Positions 46,722 to 54,651 of a stretch of 64,000 nucleotides of DNA are shown here, one piece after another; position 1 is the first letter of the stretch, and the number at the start of each line of letters is the position of its first letter. Origin of the DNA: DASUNP01 sp035249305 (GTDB lineage: Bacteria > Acidobacteriota > Blastocatellia > UBA7656); contig DATFGQ010000057.1 in the NCBI GenBank assembly GCA_035249305.1, positions 7,451 to 71,450 of the forward strand. Reading direction: 5' to 3'. The translations under genes were made by a program, and so were the position numbers. The notes under the pieces are model-generated. The model saw nothing but the letters and a program-made list of their open reading frames with translations, ran no database searches and was not told the origin of the DNA.

Positions 46722-47243
46722 ATGGACCTGACGTGGAAATCACTATCGATAGCCGTGGCCGTGCTGGCGGGCTTCGGACTGGTCTTGATCTGGGTCTTGG
46801 GCGCGCAGAGCAAGCGCGAGGTCGTCGTCGGGCTGAACCAGGAGATTCAGTTTGACGATTTTGCCTTTTCGGCGCTCGGGACGCGCAAGGCCTCGGCTTT
46901 GGGCGGCCAGGGCGATCAAAAACCCTCGGAAGGACTCTACTACGTCGTCACCTTCAAGATCGCCAACCACGCCAGGAGGGTAGATTTCGAGTACAACCCG
47001 ACGACCACTGTGCTTGTCGATGGCGCGGGTCGCGAGTACCGCGTCTCGGCCCAGGAGGGCGCTTGCAAAGAGGCGATCCCGGCGGGCGGCTATTGCGTGA
47101 CCGAGCTGGTCTTTGACGTTCCCGCCGACATAAACAACCCTCATATAAAGATGTCTTTCGGCAAGGTCGGCGACTTCCTCGACACGATATTTTATGGGAA
47201 GAGAAAAATCGCGCTTGAGCCGCAAGGCCGAGCTTCGCAATGA
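46722..47243 (+). CDS. DUF4352-like membrane-anchored protein
   Basis: A 173-residue protein with one N-terminal transmembrane helix (LSIAVAVLAGFGLVLIWVLG) and an extracytoplasmic domain resembling DUF4352: FSALGTRKASALGGQGDQKP, LYYVVTFKIANHARRVDFEY, TTTVLVDGAGREYRVSAQEG and GYCVTELVFDVPADINNPHI. The domain has an Ig-like fold in known structures; its role is unclear. Two cysteines (ACKEA, GYCVT) could pair. It ends 7 bp before uppS, so the two are probably co-transcribed. Confidence 0.7.
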   Translation: MDLTWKSLSIAVAVLAGFGLVLIWVLGAQSKREVVVGLNQEIQFDDFAFSALGTRKASALGGQGDQKPSEGLYYVVTFKIANHARRVDFEYNPTTTVLVDGAGREYRVSAQEGACKEAIPAGGYCVTELVFDVPADINNPHIKMSFGKVGDFLDTIFYGKRKIALEPQGRASQ

Positions 47244-47250
47244 AAGTGTT

Positions 47251-48066
47251 ATGGTCATTAAACGGTTCAATGCTAGAGCAGAAAGTCAATCGAACGGCGA
47301 GAATCTCTTAAGCCGGTTGGACAAGGCGAATCTCCCAGCCCACGTGGCGATCATAATGGACGGCAACGGCCGCTGGGCGTCGCGTCGCAGCCTGCCGCGC
47401 GTCGCCGGCCATCGCGCGGGCGCGGCGGCGGTCCGCCGGACTGTCGAATCGGCCGCGAGGCTGGGGATCGGCTACTTGACGCTGTACGCCTTTTCGACGG
47501 AGAACTGGAAGCGGCCGCGCCTTGAGGTCGAGGCGTTGATGCGCCTGCTGAAAGAGTTCATACGCAAGGAGCTTGAGAACCTCCAGGCTAACAACATACG
47601 CTTCCAGACTATAGGGCGAAGCGAGGGCCTTGACCCGTCGGTACTCGACGAGGTCCGAAAGGCCGAGCATGCAACGGCCGCGAACACCGGCATGCAATTG
47701 ACCGTGGCGCTGAACTACGGCGGGAGGGCCGAAGTGATAGACGCCTGCCGACAGATCGCATGGGAAGTCGCGGCGGGCCGATTGAATCCCGCAAAGATCG
47801 ACGACGAGCTTATTGCGAAACGGCTTTATACAAAGGCGATGCCCGACCCCGACCTGATGATCCGCACGGGCGGCGAGCTTCGGGTGAGTAATTTTCTTAT
47901 CTGGCAGATCGCTTACGCCGAGATATGCGTGACCGAGCGGCTCTGGCCCGATTTCGACGAAGAGGATCTCCTCCGAGCTTTGATCGATTACCAGAGTCGC
48001 GACCGGCGCTTCGGCGGCGTCAAAGACCAGCAGCAGTCCGAGCTGTTGTTGAAGGTCAGGGGATAG
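47251..48066 (+). CDS. uppS: Isoprenyl transferase (undecaprenyl diphosphate synthase)
   Basis: A 271-residue cis-prenyltransferase that makes the C55 undecaprenyl diphosphate carrier for cell-wall glycans. The signature is HVAIIMDGNGRWASRRSLPR (catalytic Asp in MDGNGRWA), followed by GHRAGAAAVRRTVESAARLG, YLTLYAFSTENWKRP, LTVALNYGGRAEVIDACRQI and DLMIRTGGELRVSNFLIWQI, ending with WPDFDEEDLLRALIDYQSRD. ATG 47251 is chosen because the longer reading overlaps the previous gene and adds a non-conserved tail. It supports the same wall pathway as the MurU/AmgK-like pair. Confidence 0.96.
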   Translation: MVIKRFNARAESQSNGENLLSRLDKANLPAHVAIIMDGNGRWASRRSLPRVAGHRAGAAAVRRTVESAARLGIGYLTLYAFSTENWKRPRLEVEALMRLLKEFIRKELENLQANNIRFQTIGRSEGLDPSVLDEVRKAEHATAANTGMQLTVALNYGGRAEVIDACRQIAWEVAAGRLNPAKIDDELIAKRLYTKAMPDPDLMIRTGGELRVSNFLIWQIAYAEICVTERLWPDFDEEDLLRALIDYQSRDRRFGGVKDQQQSELLLKVRG

Positions 48067-48083
48067 CTCACACCGATTTTTTT

Positions 48084-48152
48084 GCCACAGAGACACAGAG
48101 GCACAGAGAAAAAATAAGCAAAAAAGTCTCTGTGTCTCCGTGCCTCTGTGGC
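48084..48152. repeat. CACAGAGA-unit hairpin repeat, copy 2
   Basis: The left arm GCCACAGAGACACAGAGGCA pairs with the right arm TGCCTCTGTGGC and intermediate units, around an A-rich centre. It lies between uppS and glgA. Confidence 0.85.
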
Positions 48153-48183
48153 ATATCCGGATCGTTCCTTCCCGGCCGCTTTC

Positions 48184-48213
48184 TTGACAACCCCGCGCGG
48201 GCTCCCATACTAT
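48184..48213 (+). promoter_or_regulatory. Putative glgA promoter
   Basis: A perfect TTGACA at 48184-48189 is followed after 18 bp by TACTAT (48208-48213), or after 21 bp by TATATT. Transcription would begin about 40 nt before the TTG start of glgA. Confidence 0.5.
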
Positions 48214-48259
48214 ATTTTGTTGTAATGCGACGTAGATTTCGCACTATGGGAGACCCTTC

Positions 48260-49708
48260 TTGAACATTCTACTGGCGGCTTCCGAGGTTGTCCCATACGC
48301 CAAAACGGGCGGGCTGGCCGATGTTGCAGCCGCCTTGCCGAAGGCGCTCTCCAGGCTCGGGCACAGCGTCCGCGTCGTGATGCCGCGCTATCATATCGAT
48401 AGTATCCTGAGCCGCGGCGTGCGCCTGCCCGGCCAGCTTCGGGTCCCCTTCGATTTCGCCCTTCGCACCTCAGACGTTTACGTAGATCGCTCGGGCGAAG
48501 TCCCGGTCTACTTCATCGACGCGCCGGAATACTTCGGGAGCGGGAAGCTTTACGGGGAGCGGAATGACGCGGAGCGTTTCGCCTTCTTCAGCCGCGCCAC
48601 GATTGAGTTCGCCAAAGGGCTCGGCGAGCGTTTCGACATCCTTCACTTGAACGACTGGATGACGGGCCTCGTGCCGGTCTATCTCAAGACGGTTTACGGA
48701 AATGACCCGGCCTTTGCGGGCACCCGAACTCTCTTTACGATTCATAACATGGCTTTCCAGGGCCTGTTCGGCGAAGCAATGCTGCCGCAGTTCGGTCTGC
48801 CCGAGTGGCTCTACCGCACGGAGGGCGGCCTCGAATTTTACGGCGCGGCGAGCGCGCTCAAAGGCGCGCTGATCTTCGCCGACGGGCTGTCGACGGTGAG
48901 CCCCCGCTACAGCCAGGAGATTCAGACGCCCGAGTTCGGCGGGAAGATGGACGGGCTGTTGCGCTCGCGCCGCCAGGACCTCTACGGCATCCTCAACGGG
49001 GTCGATTACGACGAGTGGAACCCCGAGATCGACCCGCTCATCGCCGCGCGCTACTCGGTCAATGACCTGAGCGGCAAGGCGGAATGCAAGCGGGACGTGC
49101 TTCGCCAGTTCGGGCTGCCCGAAGAGATGGACCGCCCGCTCGTCGCATGCATCTCGCGGCTGTCGGACCAGAAGGGCTTCGACCTCATATTCGATTCCAT
49201 AGAGCGGATGTTGAACCGCGGCATTACGTTCATCCTGCTGGGGTCGGGCGCGGACGTTTACGAGCGCGGGTTTCAGGCCCTGCGCAGCGCGCGGCCCTCG
49301 CAGGTAGGCGTCTTCCTGGACCTGTCGAACGAGCTCGCCCACAAGATCGAAGCCGGGGCGGATATATTCTTGATGCCCTCGCGGTTCGAGCCTTGCGGGT
49401 TGAACCAGATGTACTCGCTCAAGTACGGCACGGCGCCGATAGTGCGGGCGACGGGCGGGCTCGACGACACTATAGAGAATTTCGACCGGGCCACCAGGGT
49501 CGGCAACGGGTTCAAGTTTTACGAGTACGACTCGACGCGGCTCCTGGAGAAGTTTTACGAAGCGATAATGGTGTACGCCGACCGCGAGCTGTGGCGTGCG
49601 CTGATGATCAATGGAATGCGCGCCGATTATTCATGGGACTCGTCGGCGAGGCATTACATAGAAGTCTACGAGAGGCTGGCGCGGCGCGGCGTGTCGGTCG
49701 CGGTATAA
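48260..49708 (+). CDS. glgA: Glycogen synthase (ADP-glucose)
   Basis: A 482-residue GT5-family glucosyltransferase elongating glycogen from ADP-glucose. The ADP-glucose site is ASEVVPYAKTGGLADVAAAL (K-x-G-G-L), then LHLNDWMTGLVPVYLKTVYG, TIHNMAFQGLFG, DGLSTVSPRYSQEIQTPEFG and near the C-terminus MPSRFEPCGLNQMYSLKYGT with APIVRATGGLDDTIEN. Length equals typical bacterial GlgA (477). The start is TTG at 48260, preceded by GGGAGA; no upstream ATG is in frame. It stands without other glg genes, so glycogen branching and ADP-glucose synthesis are encoded elsewhere. Confidence 0.96.
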   Translation: MNILLAASEVVPYAKTGGLADVAAALPKALSRLGHSVRVVMPRYHIDSILSRGVRLPGQLRVPFDFALRTSDVYVDRSGEVPVYFIDAPEYFGSGKLYGERNDAERFAFFSRATIEFAKGLGERFDILHLNDWMTGLVPVYLKTVYGNDPAFAGTRTLFTIHNMAFQGLFGEAMLPQFGLPEWLYRTEGGLEFYGAASALKGALIFADGLSTVSPRYSQEIQTPEFGGKMDGLLRSRRQDLYGILNGVDYDEWNPEIDPLIAARYSVNDLSGKAECKRDVLRQFGLPEEMDRPLVACISRLSDQKGFDLIFDSIERMLNRGITFILLGSGADVYERGFQALRSARPSQVGVFLDLSNELAHKIEAGADIFLMPSRFEPCGLNQMYSLKYGTAPIVRATGGLDDTIENFDRATRVGNGFKFYEYDSTRLLEKFYEAIMVYADRELWRALMINGMRADYSWDSSARHYIEVYERLARRGVSVAV

Positions 49709-49710
49709 TC

Positions 49711-49785
49711 CAGTGCTGAGTCCTGAGTCCTGAGTCCTGAGTAATAGTTTTTTACTCAGCACTCAGCACTCAGCACTCAGGACTT
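49711..49785. repeat. CTGAGT[C/G] heptad hairpin repeat, copy 4
   Basis: Heptad units CTGAGTC and CTGAGTG on the left and CACTCAG/GACTCAG on the right, with an ATAGTTTTTT centre. It fills the glgA-trxA gap; a normal ribosome site (CGGAGG) lies between the repeat and trxA. Confidence 0.85.
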
Positions 49786-49801
49786 TTAACCGGAGGTAAC
49801 G

Positions 49802-50149
49802 ATGAGCGAATTTGTAAGTGAAGTGACGGACGATAATTTCGAGAAAGAGGTATTGCAGTCGGACAAGCCGGTGTTGGTCGACTTCTGGGCCGAGTGGTGC
49901 ACGCCCTGCAAGATGCTCGCGCCGACCGTAGAGGCTGTCGCCCAGCAGTATCAGGGCAAAGCGAAAGTGGTCAAGCTCAACGTCGATGACCACAACCAGA
50001 CGCCGCAGAAGTACGGCATAAAAGGCATACCCACCCTGATACTGTTCAGCGCCGGGAACGTAGCCGACCGCATCACGGGCAACACGTCGAAAGACAACAT
50101 CTCCCGTATGATCGACCGCGCCCTCGGCGCAGGCGTCGCCACCGGCTAG
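49802..50149 (+). CDS. trxA: Thioredoxin
   Basis: A 115-residue thioredoxin that reduces protein disulfides in the cytoplasm. Core sequence: VLVDFWAEWCTPCKMLAPTV with the active-site C-T-P-C, where the classical form is C-G-P-C; then VKLNVDDHNQTPQKYGIKGI, PTLILFSAGNVADRITG with the cis-Pro. The Thr substitution is found in other bacterial thioredoxins and may tune the redox potential. No signal peptide. A good ribosome site (CGGAGGTAAC) precedes ATG 49802. It is followed by a hairpin at 50175-50212. Confidence 0.95.
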   Translation: MSEFVSEVTDDNFEKEVLQSDKPVLVDFWAEWCTPCKMLAPTVEAVAQQYQGKAKVVKLNVDDHNQTPQKYGIKGIPTLILFSAGNVADRITGNTSKDNISRMIDRALGAGVATG

Positions 50150-50174
50150 CCCGACAGGATAACCGCAGCCAACA

Positions 50175-50212
50175 GCAGGCGCACACTCACACGGCGCGAA
50201 GTGTGCGCCTGC
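50175..50212. terminator. Hairpin terminator after trxA
   Basis: A perfect 13-bp stem GCAGGCGCACACT/AGTGTGCGCCTGC with a 12-nt loop lies 26 bp after the trxA stop. It is followed by CCGCTTGTT rather than a U-run. Confidence 0.6.
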
Positions 50213-50257
50213 CCGCTTGTTCGGCGGCGGGTTGTCCTTACACCGAAACTGACGATT

Positions 50258-51559
50258 ATGAAAAACATCGTAGTAGTAGGAGCACAGTGGGGCGACGAAG
50301 GAAAGGGGAAGGTCGTCGACATACTCGCCCCGTTCTTCGACATAGTCGCGCGCTACCAGGGCGGGCATAACGCGGGCCATACGGTGAGGATCGGCGACCG
50401 CAAATTCGTGCTGCACCTGATACCGTCCGGGATTCTCCACGACGATTGCGACTGTGTCATAGGCAACGGAGTTGTCGTAGACCCGGCGGCGTTTAACGCC
50501 GAGGTCGAAGAGCTGCGCCTGATGGGAGTCGAGTGCGAGGGGCGGCTGTTCGTCTCGACCCGCGCGCACATGATACTCCCATACCACACGGCGCTCGACC
50601 GCGCGCGTGAGAAACAACTGGGGGCGAACTCCGTAGGGACTACCATGCGGGGCATCGGGCCAGCCTACGAAGACAAGGCCGCGCGGACGGGCATTCGCGC
50701 TGGCGACCTCTTATACCCCGACCTGCTGCGCGAGAAGGCGCGAGCGGCGATCGAGCGCGCGAACCGCGAGCTTGCCGCGGCGGGTGACAGTCAGCTCGAC
50801 GAGGAGCGTGTGCTCGACGAGTACTTCAACGAAGCCAACCGGCTGACGCCCTACCTGCGCGACACCGCCGTGATGATTAATCGCGCCGTGGCGGGCGGCA
50901 AGTCTGTGCTGCTGGAAGGCGCGCAAGGGACTATGCTCGACGTCGATCACGGCACATATCCGTTCGTCACGTCGTCGAACGCGACGGCGGGCGGGGCGGC
51001 CACGGGGTCCGGGCTTGCGCCTAAATCGATAACTGGCGCTTTAGGCATAGCGAAGGCTTACACCACGCGCGTGGGCGGCGGGCCTTTCCCCACAGAGTTG
51101 TTGGACGAGACGGGCGCTTACCTTCAAAAGCGAGGCAACGAAGTCGGCGCTTCGACCGGGAGGCCGAGGCGGACGGGATGGTTCGACGCCGTGGTGGTCC
51201 GCTACTCGGTCATGCTGAGCGGGCTCGACGCGCTGGCGCTGACAAAGCTCGACGTGCTCGACGAGTTCGACGAGATAAAGGTCTGCACGTCATACAAGAG
51301 CCGTGACGGGATAATCGAAGACATGCCTTACGGGGCGAACGCGCTCGCCGAATGCGAGCCAGTTTATGAGACGGTCCCCGGCTGGAAGACGATCACGAGC
51401 GGGATAACGAGCTTTGACGAATTGCCCGAGGCCGCAAAGAGCTACGTTCGCCTGGTCGAGAAACTGTGCAATGCGCCCGTAGGCTTGATATCGACGGGGC
51501 CCGAGCGGACCGAGACGATCATACGCGAAGGGTCGTCAGTGAGCGAGTGGATGAAATGA
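50258..51559 (+). CDS. purA: Adenylosuccinate synthase
   Basis: This 433-residue enzyme joins IMP and aspartate using GTP, the first committed step to AMP. Signature parts: IVVVGAQWGDEGKGKVVDIL (GTP loop with catalytic Asp), ARYQGGHNAGHTVRIGDRKF (catalytic His), GTTMRGIGPAYEDKAARTG, LLEGAQGTMLDVDHGTYPFV with TSSNATAGGAATGSGL, RVGGGPFPTEL and RPRRTGWFDAVVVRYSVMLS. Length matches E. coli PurA (432). ATG 50258 is the family start; the longer reading includes the preceding hairpin. The purine permease at 4371 would complement this pathway by salvage. Confidence 0.97.
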   Translation: MKNIVVVGAQWGDEGKGKVVDILAPFFDIVARYQGGHNAGHTVRIGDRKFVLHLIPSGILHDDCDCVIGNGVVVDPAAFNAEVEELRLMGVECEGRLFVSTRAHMILPYHTALDRAREKQLGANSVGTTMRGIGPAYEDKAARTGIRAGDLLYPDLLREKARAAIERANRELAAAGDSQLDEERVLDEYFNEANRLTPYLRDTAVMINRAVAGGKSVLLEGAQGTMLDVDHGTYPFVTSSNATAGGAATGSGLAPKSITGALGIAKAYTTRVGGGPFPTELLDETGAYLQKRGNEVGASTGRPRRTGWFDAVVVRYSVMLSGLDALALTKLDVLDEFDEIKVCTSYKSRDGIIEDMPYGANALAECEPVYETVPGWKTITSGITSFDELPEAAKSYVRLVEKLCNAPVGLISTGPERTETIIREGSSVSEWMK

Positions 51560-51566
51560 ACGGAAC

Positions 51567-51608
51567 TTCTTTCGGAGTGCGGCGACAAGTCGCCGCACTC
51601 CGAAAGAA
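51567..51608. terminator. Perfect 20-bp palindrome between convergent genes
   Basis: Arms at 51567-51586 and 51589-51608 are exact complements, built on GGAGTGCGGCGAC and GTCGCCGCACTCC, with only two unpaired bases between them. It sits between purA and the convergent amidohydrolase and probably ends both transcripts. The TTCTTTC arm gives a short U-rich start on the minus strand. Confidence 0.7.
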
Positions 51609-51620
51609 TCCGCTTGAGTC

Positions 51621-52937
51621 TTACCTCATTGAGTTTCTATAAACCACCCCGTTCTTCATTACAAAGACGGGGCGCTCCATGGCCTTAATCTCTTTCGTAG
51701 GGTCGCCGGCAACGGCGACGATGTCGGCCAGCTTTCCGGCGGCCAGCGTCCCCAGCCGGTCGTCCCAGCCTAAGAGCTTCGCCGCGTTCGAAGTCCCTGC
51801 GACGATCGCCTGCATCGGCGTAAGCCCGAACTCCACCATCAACGTGAACTCGTGGCCGTTCGCGCCGTGGGCGCTGACGCCCGAATCGGTCCCCAGCGCG
51901 AATTGAACTCGATGATTCAACGCGTGCTTTATCGCCTGCTGCCGGGCTGCCGATGCGGCCCTGGCCTTCTCGGCGCGGTGGCCCGTCAGCCTTCCAGTCG
52001 CAATCGCGCGAGCCGTCGCCTCGCCCGCCATCAAGGTAGGGACTAGGAAAGTGCCATTCTGAGCCATGAGACGAGCGCCTTCTTCGTCGAGGAACGAGCC
52101 ATGCTCGATCGACGCCACGCCCGCGCGGGTCGCAATCTTGATCCCCTCTGTCCCGTGCGCGTGCGCGGCGACTTTGAGTTCGAGCTTCCTGGCCTCGTCG
52201 ACCATGGCTTTCAACTCTTCGAAAGTGTATTGAGGAGTGCCGACCGCGTCGCCTTCGCTCAAGACGCCTCCGGTGGCGCACGTCTTGATCACGTCGGCCC
52301 CGTACTTGACCTGATAGCGGACCGCGGCGCGCACCTGATCCGGCCCGTCGGCGATCCCCTGCTTATAGTCCGCGTCCAAAAGCCCCGGCTTGTACCCGTT
52401 ATCGTCGCAGTGGCCGCCAGTGATGCCCAGCGCGTGGCCGGCCGCCTGCATGCGCGGGCCGATCGCGAAGCCTTCGTTTATCGCCTTGCGCAACGCCATG
52501 TCATCAAAATTACCCGCGCCGACATTGCGTATCGTGGTGAACCCGGCCATCAAAGTCTTTTCCGCGTTGGCGACTCCGAGGATCGCGCCGAACGAGTCGT
52601 AGTCGCGCACGCTTGAGGTGTCGGCGGCTGGGTCGCTCAGGGTCCGCCCGATGATGTGCGTGTGCGCGTCTATGAAGCCCGGCAGCAGGGTCGCGTCGCC
52701 GAGGTTTATGACGCGCGCATTCGGCGGGACCTGGACGCCGCCGTCTTTGCCCACGGCTATGATCTTGTTGTCGGTTACTACGACTACGCCGTTCGTGACG
52801 GGGGCAGCGCCCGTGCCGTCTACGAGCCGGGCGGCCTTCAACACAACCGTTCCGCCCCCTTTCGGCTCCTGCGCCCTTGCGGGTGTTGCCAACGGAATGA
52901 GGATAACCGCGCAGAGTGCGACCAAACACTTTTTCAT
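51621..52937 (-). CDS. Exported amidohydrolase, imidazolonepropionase-like
   Basis: A 438-residue metal-dependent amidohydrolase with a signal peptide (CLVALCAVILIPLATPARA). The metal-binding H-x-H is in LPGFIDAHTHIIGRTLSDPA. Also visible are GADVIKTCATGGVLSEGDAV with the bridging Lys, KVAAHAHGTEGIKIATRAGV (His ligands), SIEHGSFLDEEGARLMAQNG and ALGTDSGVSAHGANGHEFTL (Asp). These match secreted Xaa-Pro or imidazolonepropionase-like hydrolases common in this phylum. The substrate is unknown; cyclic amides or dipeptides are likely. It is convergent with purA and 79 bp downstream of the UbiB gene on the same strand. Confidence 0.9.
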   Translation of the reverse strand: MKKCLVALCAVILIPLATPARAQEPKGGGTVVLKAARLVDGTGAAPVTNGVVVVTDNKIIAVGKDGGVQVPPNARVINLGDATLLPGFIDAHTHIIGRTLSDPAADTSSVRDYDSFGAILGVANAEKTLMAGFTTIRNVGAGNFDDMALRKAINEGFAIGPRMQAAGHALGITGGHCDDNGYKPGLLDADYKQGIADGPDQVRAAVRYQVKYGADVIKTCATGGVLSEGDAVGTPQYTFEELKAMVDEARKLELKVAAHAHGTEGIKIATRAGVASIEHGSFLDEEGARLMAQNGTFLVPTLMAGEATARAIATGRLTGHRAEKARAASAARQQAIKHALNHRVQFALGTDSGVSAHGANGHEFTLMVEFGLTPMQAIVAGTSNAAKLLGWDDRLGTLAAGKLADIVAVAGDPTKEIKAMERPVFVMKNGVVYRNSMR

Positions 52938-53015
52938 AACTCGCTCCTTCGGAAGTATCGAGACCCGTACCTTTGTACAGCAACTGCGATCGGTGTTGCA
53001 AAGCTTGGCGTGAGT

Positions 53016-54425
53016 TTATCCGAGGTAAAGCGAGTAAGCCATCTTGGCCATCGCCCAGAGGCGGCCCCACTCGAACCGCCCCGTGCGCACGTCCCGGAGC
53101 GAGTCTAAAGCCATGCGCCGCAGCCTCGTCGAATCGATCTTGAACAAGAACTCGCGCACGTATGGCCGAGCCACCTCGAAAAAGTTGAATGAAGGGTTCA
53201 TCACCATGCTGATGCCTTCCAGCGTCATCAGCATGCGGATCAGGTAGGTGAACCTGGCGGGGGTCGTGAACGGGTGCTCGTAGACTATGGGCGCAAGGTC
53301 GTAAGTGAGATCACGGAAGCGCACCTCGCCGAGCTTCAGGTTGAGCTTGCGCGCGAAGACGTCGACGACAAGCTCGCGGATGCGCGCGAGGTCCGCGCCC
53401 GGCGCGAGGAAGCCAAGGTTTATCAGGTCGTCGACTATGCGGTCGTAGTCGCGGTTGTAAAGGTGGAAGAAGGCTTCGATCATCTGGCGCTGCAACTTGT
53501 CGTCGAGGCGGCCCGTCATCCCGAAATCGAAAACGGCCAGCCGCCCGTCCTTCATCACAAGCAGGTTGCCGGGGTGCGGGTCCGCATGAAAGAAGCCGTC
53601 TTCGAGAAGCTGCTTGAAATAGGTGCGATAGATCAGCTCGTTGATCCTGCGTGCGTCGTGCCCGGCATTCCTGAGCCCCTCTAAGTCTATGACCTTCACG
53701 CCCGTGATGAACTCAAGGACGAGCACCCGCTCGGTCGAGAGCTCTTCGAATATCTTAGGCACGTGGATCGAGGGCCAGTTGCGGAAGTTGTGGCGGAACT
53801 CTTCGGCGTTCGCCGCCTCGCGCCGGTAATCCATCTCTTCGTGGATCACGCGGTCGAACTCGTCGATCGCGCCGAGCCACTCGGCCCCCGGAAAGAGCTT
53901 CGGATACCTGTCCAGGAATTTGCCCACGCGGCGCAACAGTTCGAGGTCGAAACGGACGCGCTCTTCAAGCCGAGGGCGTTGAACCTTGACGGCTACCTCT
54001 TCGCCGCTCTTAAGCCTCGCCTTGTAAACCTGGCCAAGGCTCGCCGACGCTACGGGGCTCTCGCTCATCTCGGGAAACAACTCGCTTACGGGCCGGCCGA
54101 GCTCTGCTTCTATCAACTCTATCGCGGCTTGATTTGAGAAAGCCGGTACACGGTCTTGCAGCTCGGCCAGCTCGTTGAGGTACTCGACCGGCAGAAGGTC
54201 CGCGCGCGTGGCCAGCATCTGCCCGGCCTTGATAAAGGTCGGCCCGAGCTTTATCAGCCGCTCGCGCAGGCGCGCGGCCTGGCGGCGGAGACGGGCCTTA
54301 TGGCGCTCGCGGTCCTTCTGGTCGCGGTTGCGCGAATCAAAATAGACGTGGAGGGCAAAGCTAGCGAGGGTCCATAAAACGTAGACGAGCCGCGCCAGTT
54401 GCGAGAACTTCCTGATCCTTGCCAT
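53016..54425 (-). CDS. ABC1/UbiB-family atypical kinase
   Basis: A 469-residue UbiB-family protein. The family motif K-x-G-Q is in GPTFIKAGQMLATRADLLPV. The kinase-like core has SLGQVYKARLKSGEEVAVKV (A-rich nucleotide loop with catalytic Lys), EMDYRREAANAEEF, FFHADPHPGNLLVMKDGRLA and VFDFGMTGRL with the DFG motif. Such proteins support ubiquinone or other isoprenoid quinone synthesis through ATPase activity. A quinone role is inferred; this phylum usually has menaquinone. Two C-terminal hydrophobic segments are weaker than in UbiB. ATG 54425 is preferred to a TTG 30 bp upstream. Confidence 0.9.
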   Translation of the reverse strand: MARIRKFSQLARLVYVLWTLASFALHVYFDSRNRDQKDRERHKARLRRQAARLRERLIKLGPTFIKAGQMLATRADLLPVEYLNELAELQDRVPAFSNQAAIELIEAELGRPVSELFPEMSESPVASASLGQVYKARLKSGEEVAVKVQRPRLEERVRFDLELLRRVGKFLDRYPKLFPGAEWLGAIDEFDRVIHEEMDYRREAANAEEFRHNFRNWPSIHVPKIFEELSTERVLVLEFITGVKVIDLEGLRNAGHDARRINELIYRTYFKQLLEDGFFHADPHPGNLLVMKDGRLAVFDFGMTGRLDDKLQRQMIEAFFHLYNRDYDRIVDDLINLGFLAPGADLARIRELVVDVFARKLNLKLGEVRFRDLTYDLAPIVYEHPFTTPARFTYLIRMLMTLEGISMVMNPSFNFFEVARPYVREFLFKIDSTRLRRMALDSLRDVRTGRFEWGRLWAMAKMAYSLYLG

Positions 54426-54564
54426 CGTTACTATTCTAACCGTTGAAAGCTTCAAGTAACAAATTTGAGCGCAGGCCGTCTGGACGTTTTGCCCGCTTTT
54501 ATACGCAAGAAAGAGGATTTTGTTTTATAAGAAATTCGCTTCATCTCGATTAAGATTTTTAATT

Positions 54565-54592
54565 TTGCACGTTTTGGGCGATTTGCTAGAAT
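54565..54592 (+). promoter_or_regulatory. Sigma-70-type promoter for the sigma factor gene
   Basis: TTGCAC at 54565-54570 and TAGAAT at 54587-54592 are spaced by 16 bp, in an AT-rich stretch. The leader would be about 55 nt, with AAAGGAG just before ATG 54652. Confidence 0.6.
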
Positions 54593-54651
54593 CAGTGTAA
54601 CGAGTCGGGGGGTGGGTTCTAACATCAGAGGATGGCAAAGGAGCCACCGTT

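Noticed and set aside
49802..50149. Unusual active site WCTPC in thioredoxin
   Set aside because: CTPC is known in other bacterial thioredoxins and is not remarkable by itself.
49763..50617. 284-codon minus-strand open frame across trxA and purA
   Set aside because: It spans two well-supported genes and a terminator on the other strand.
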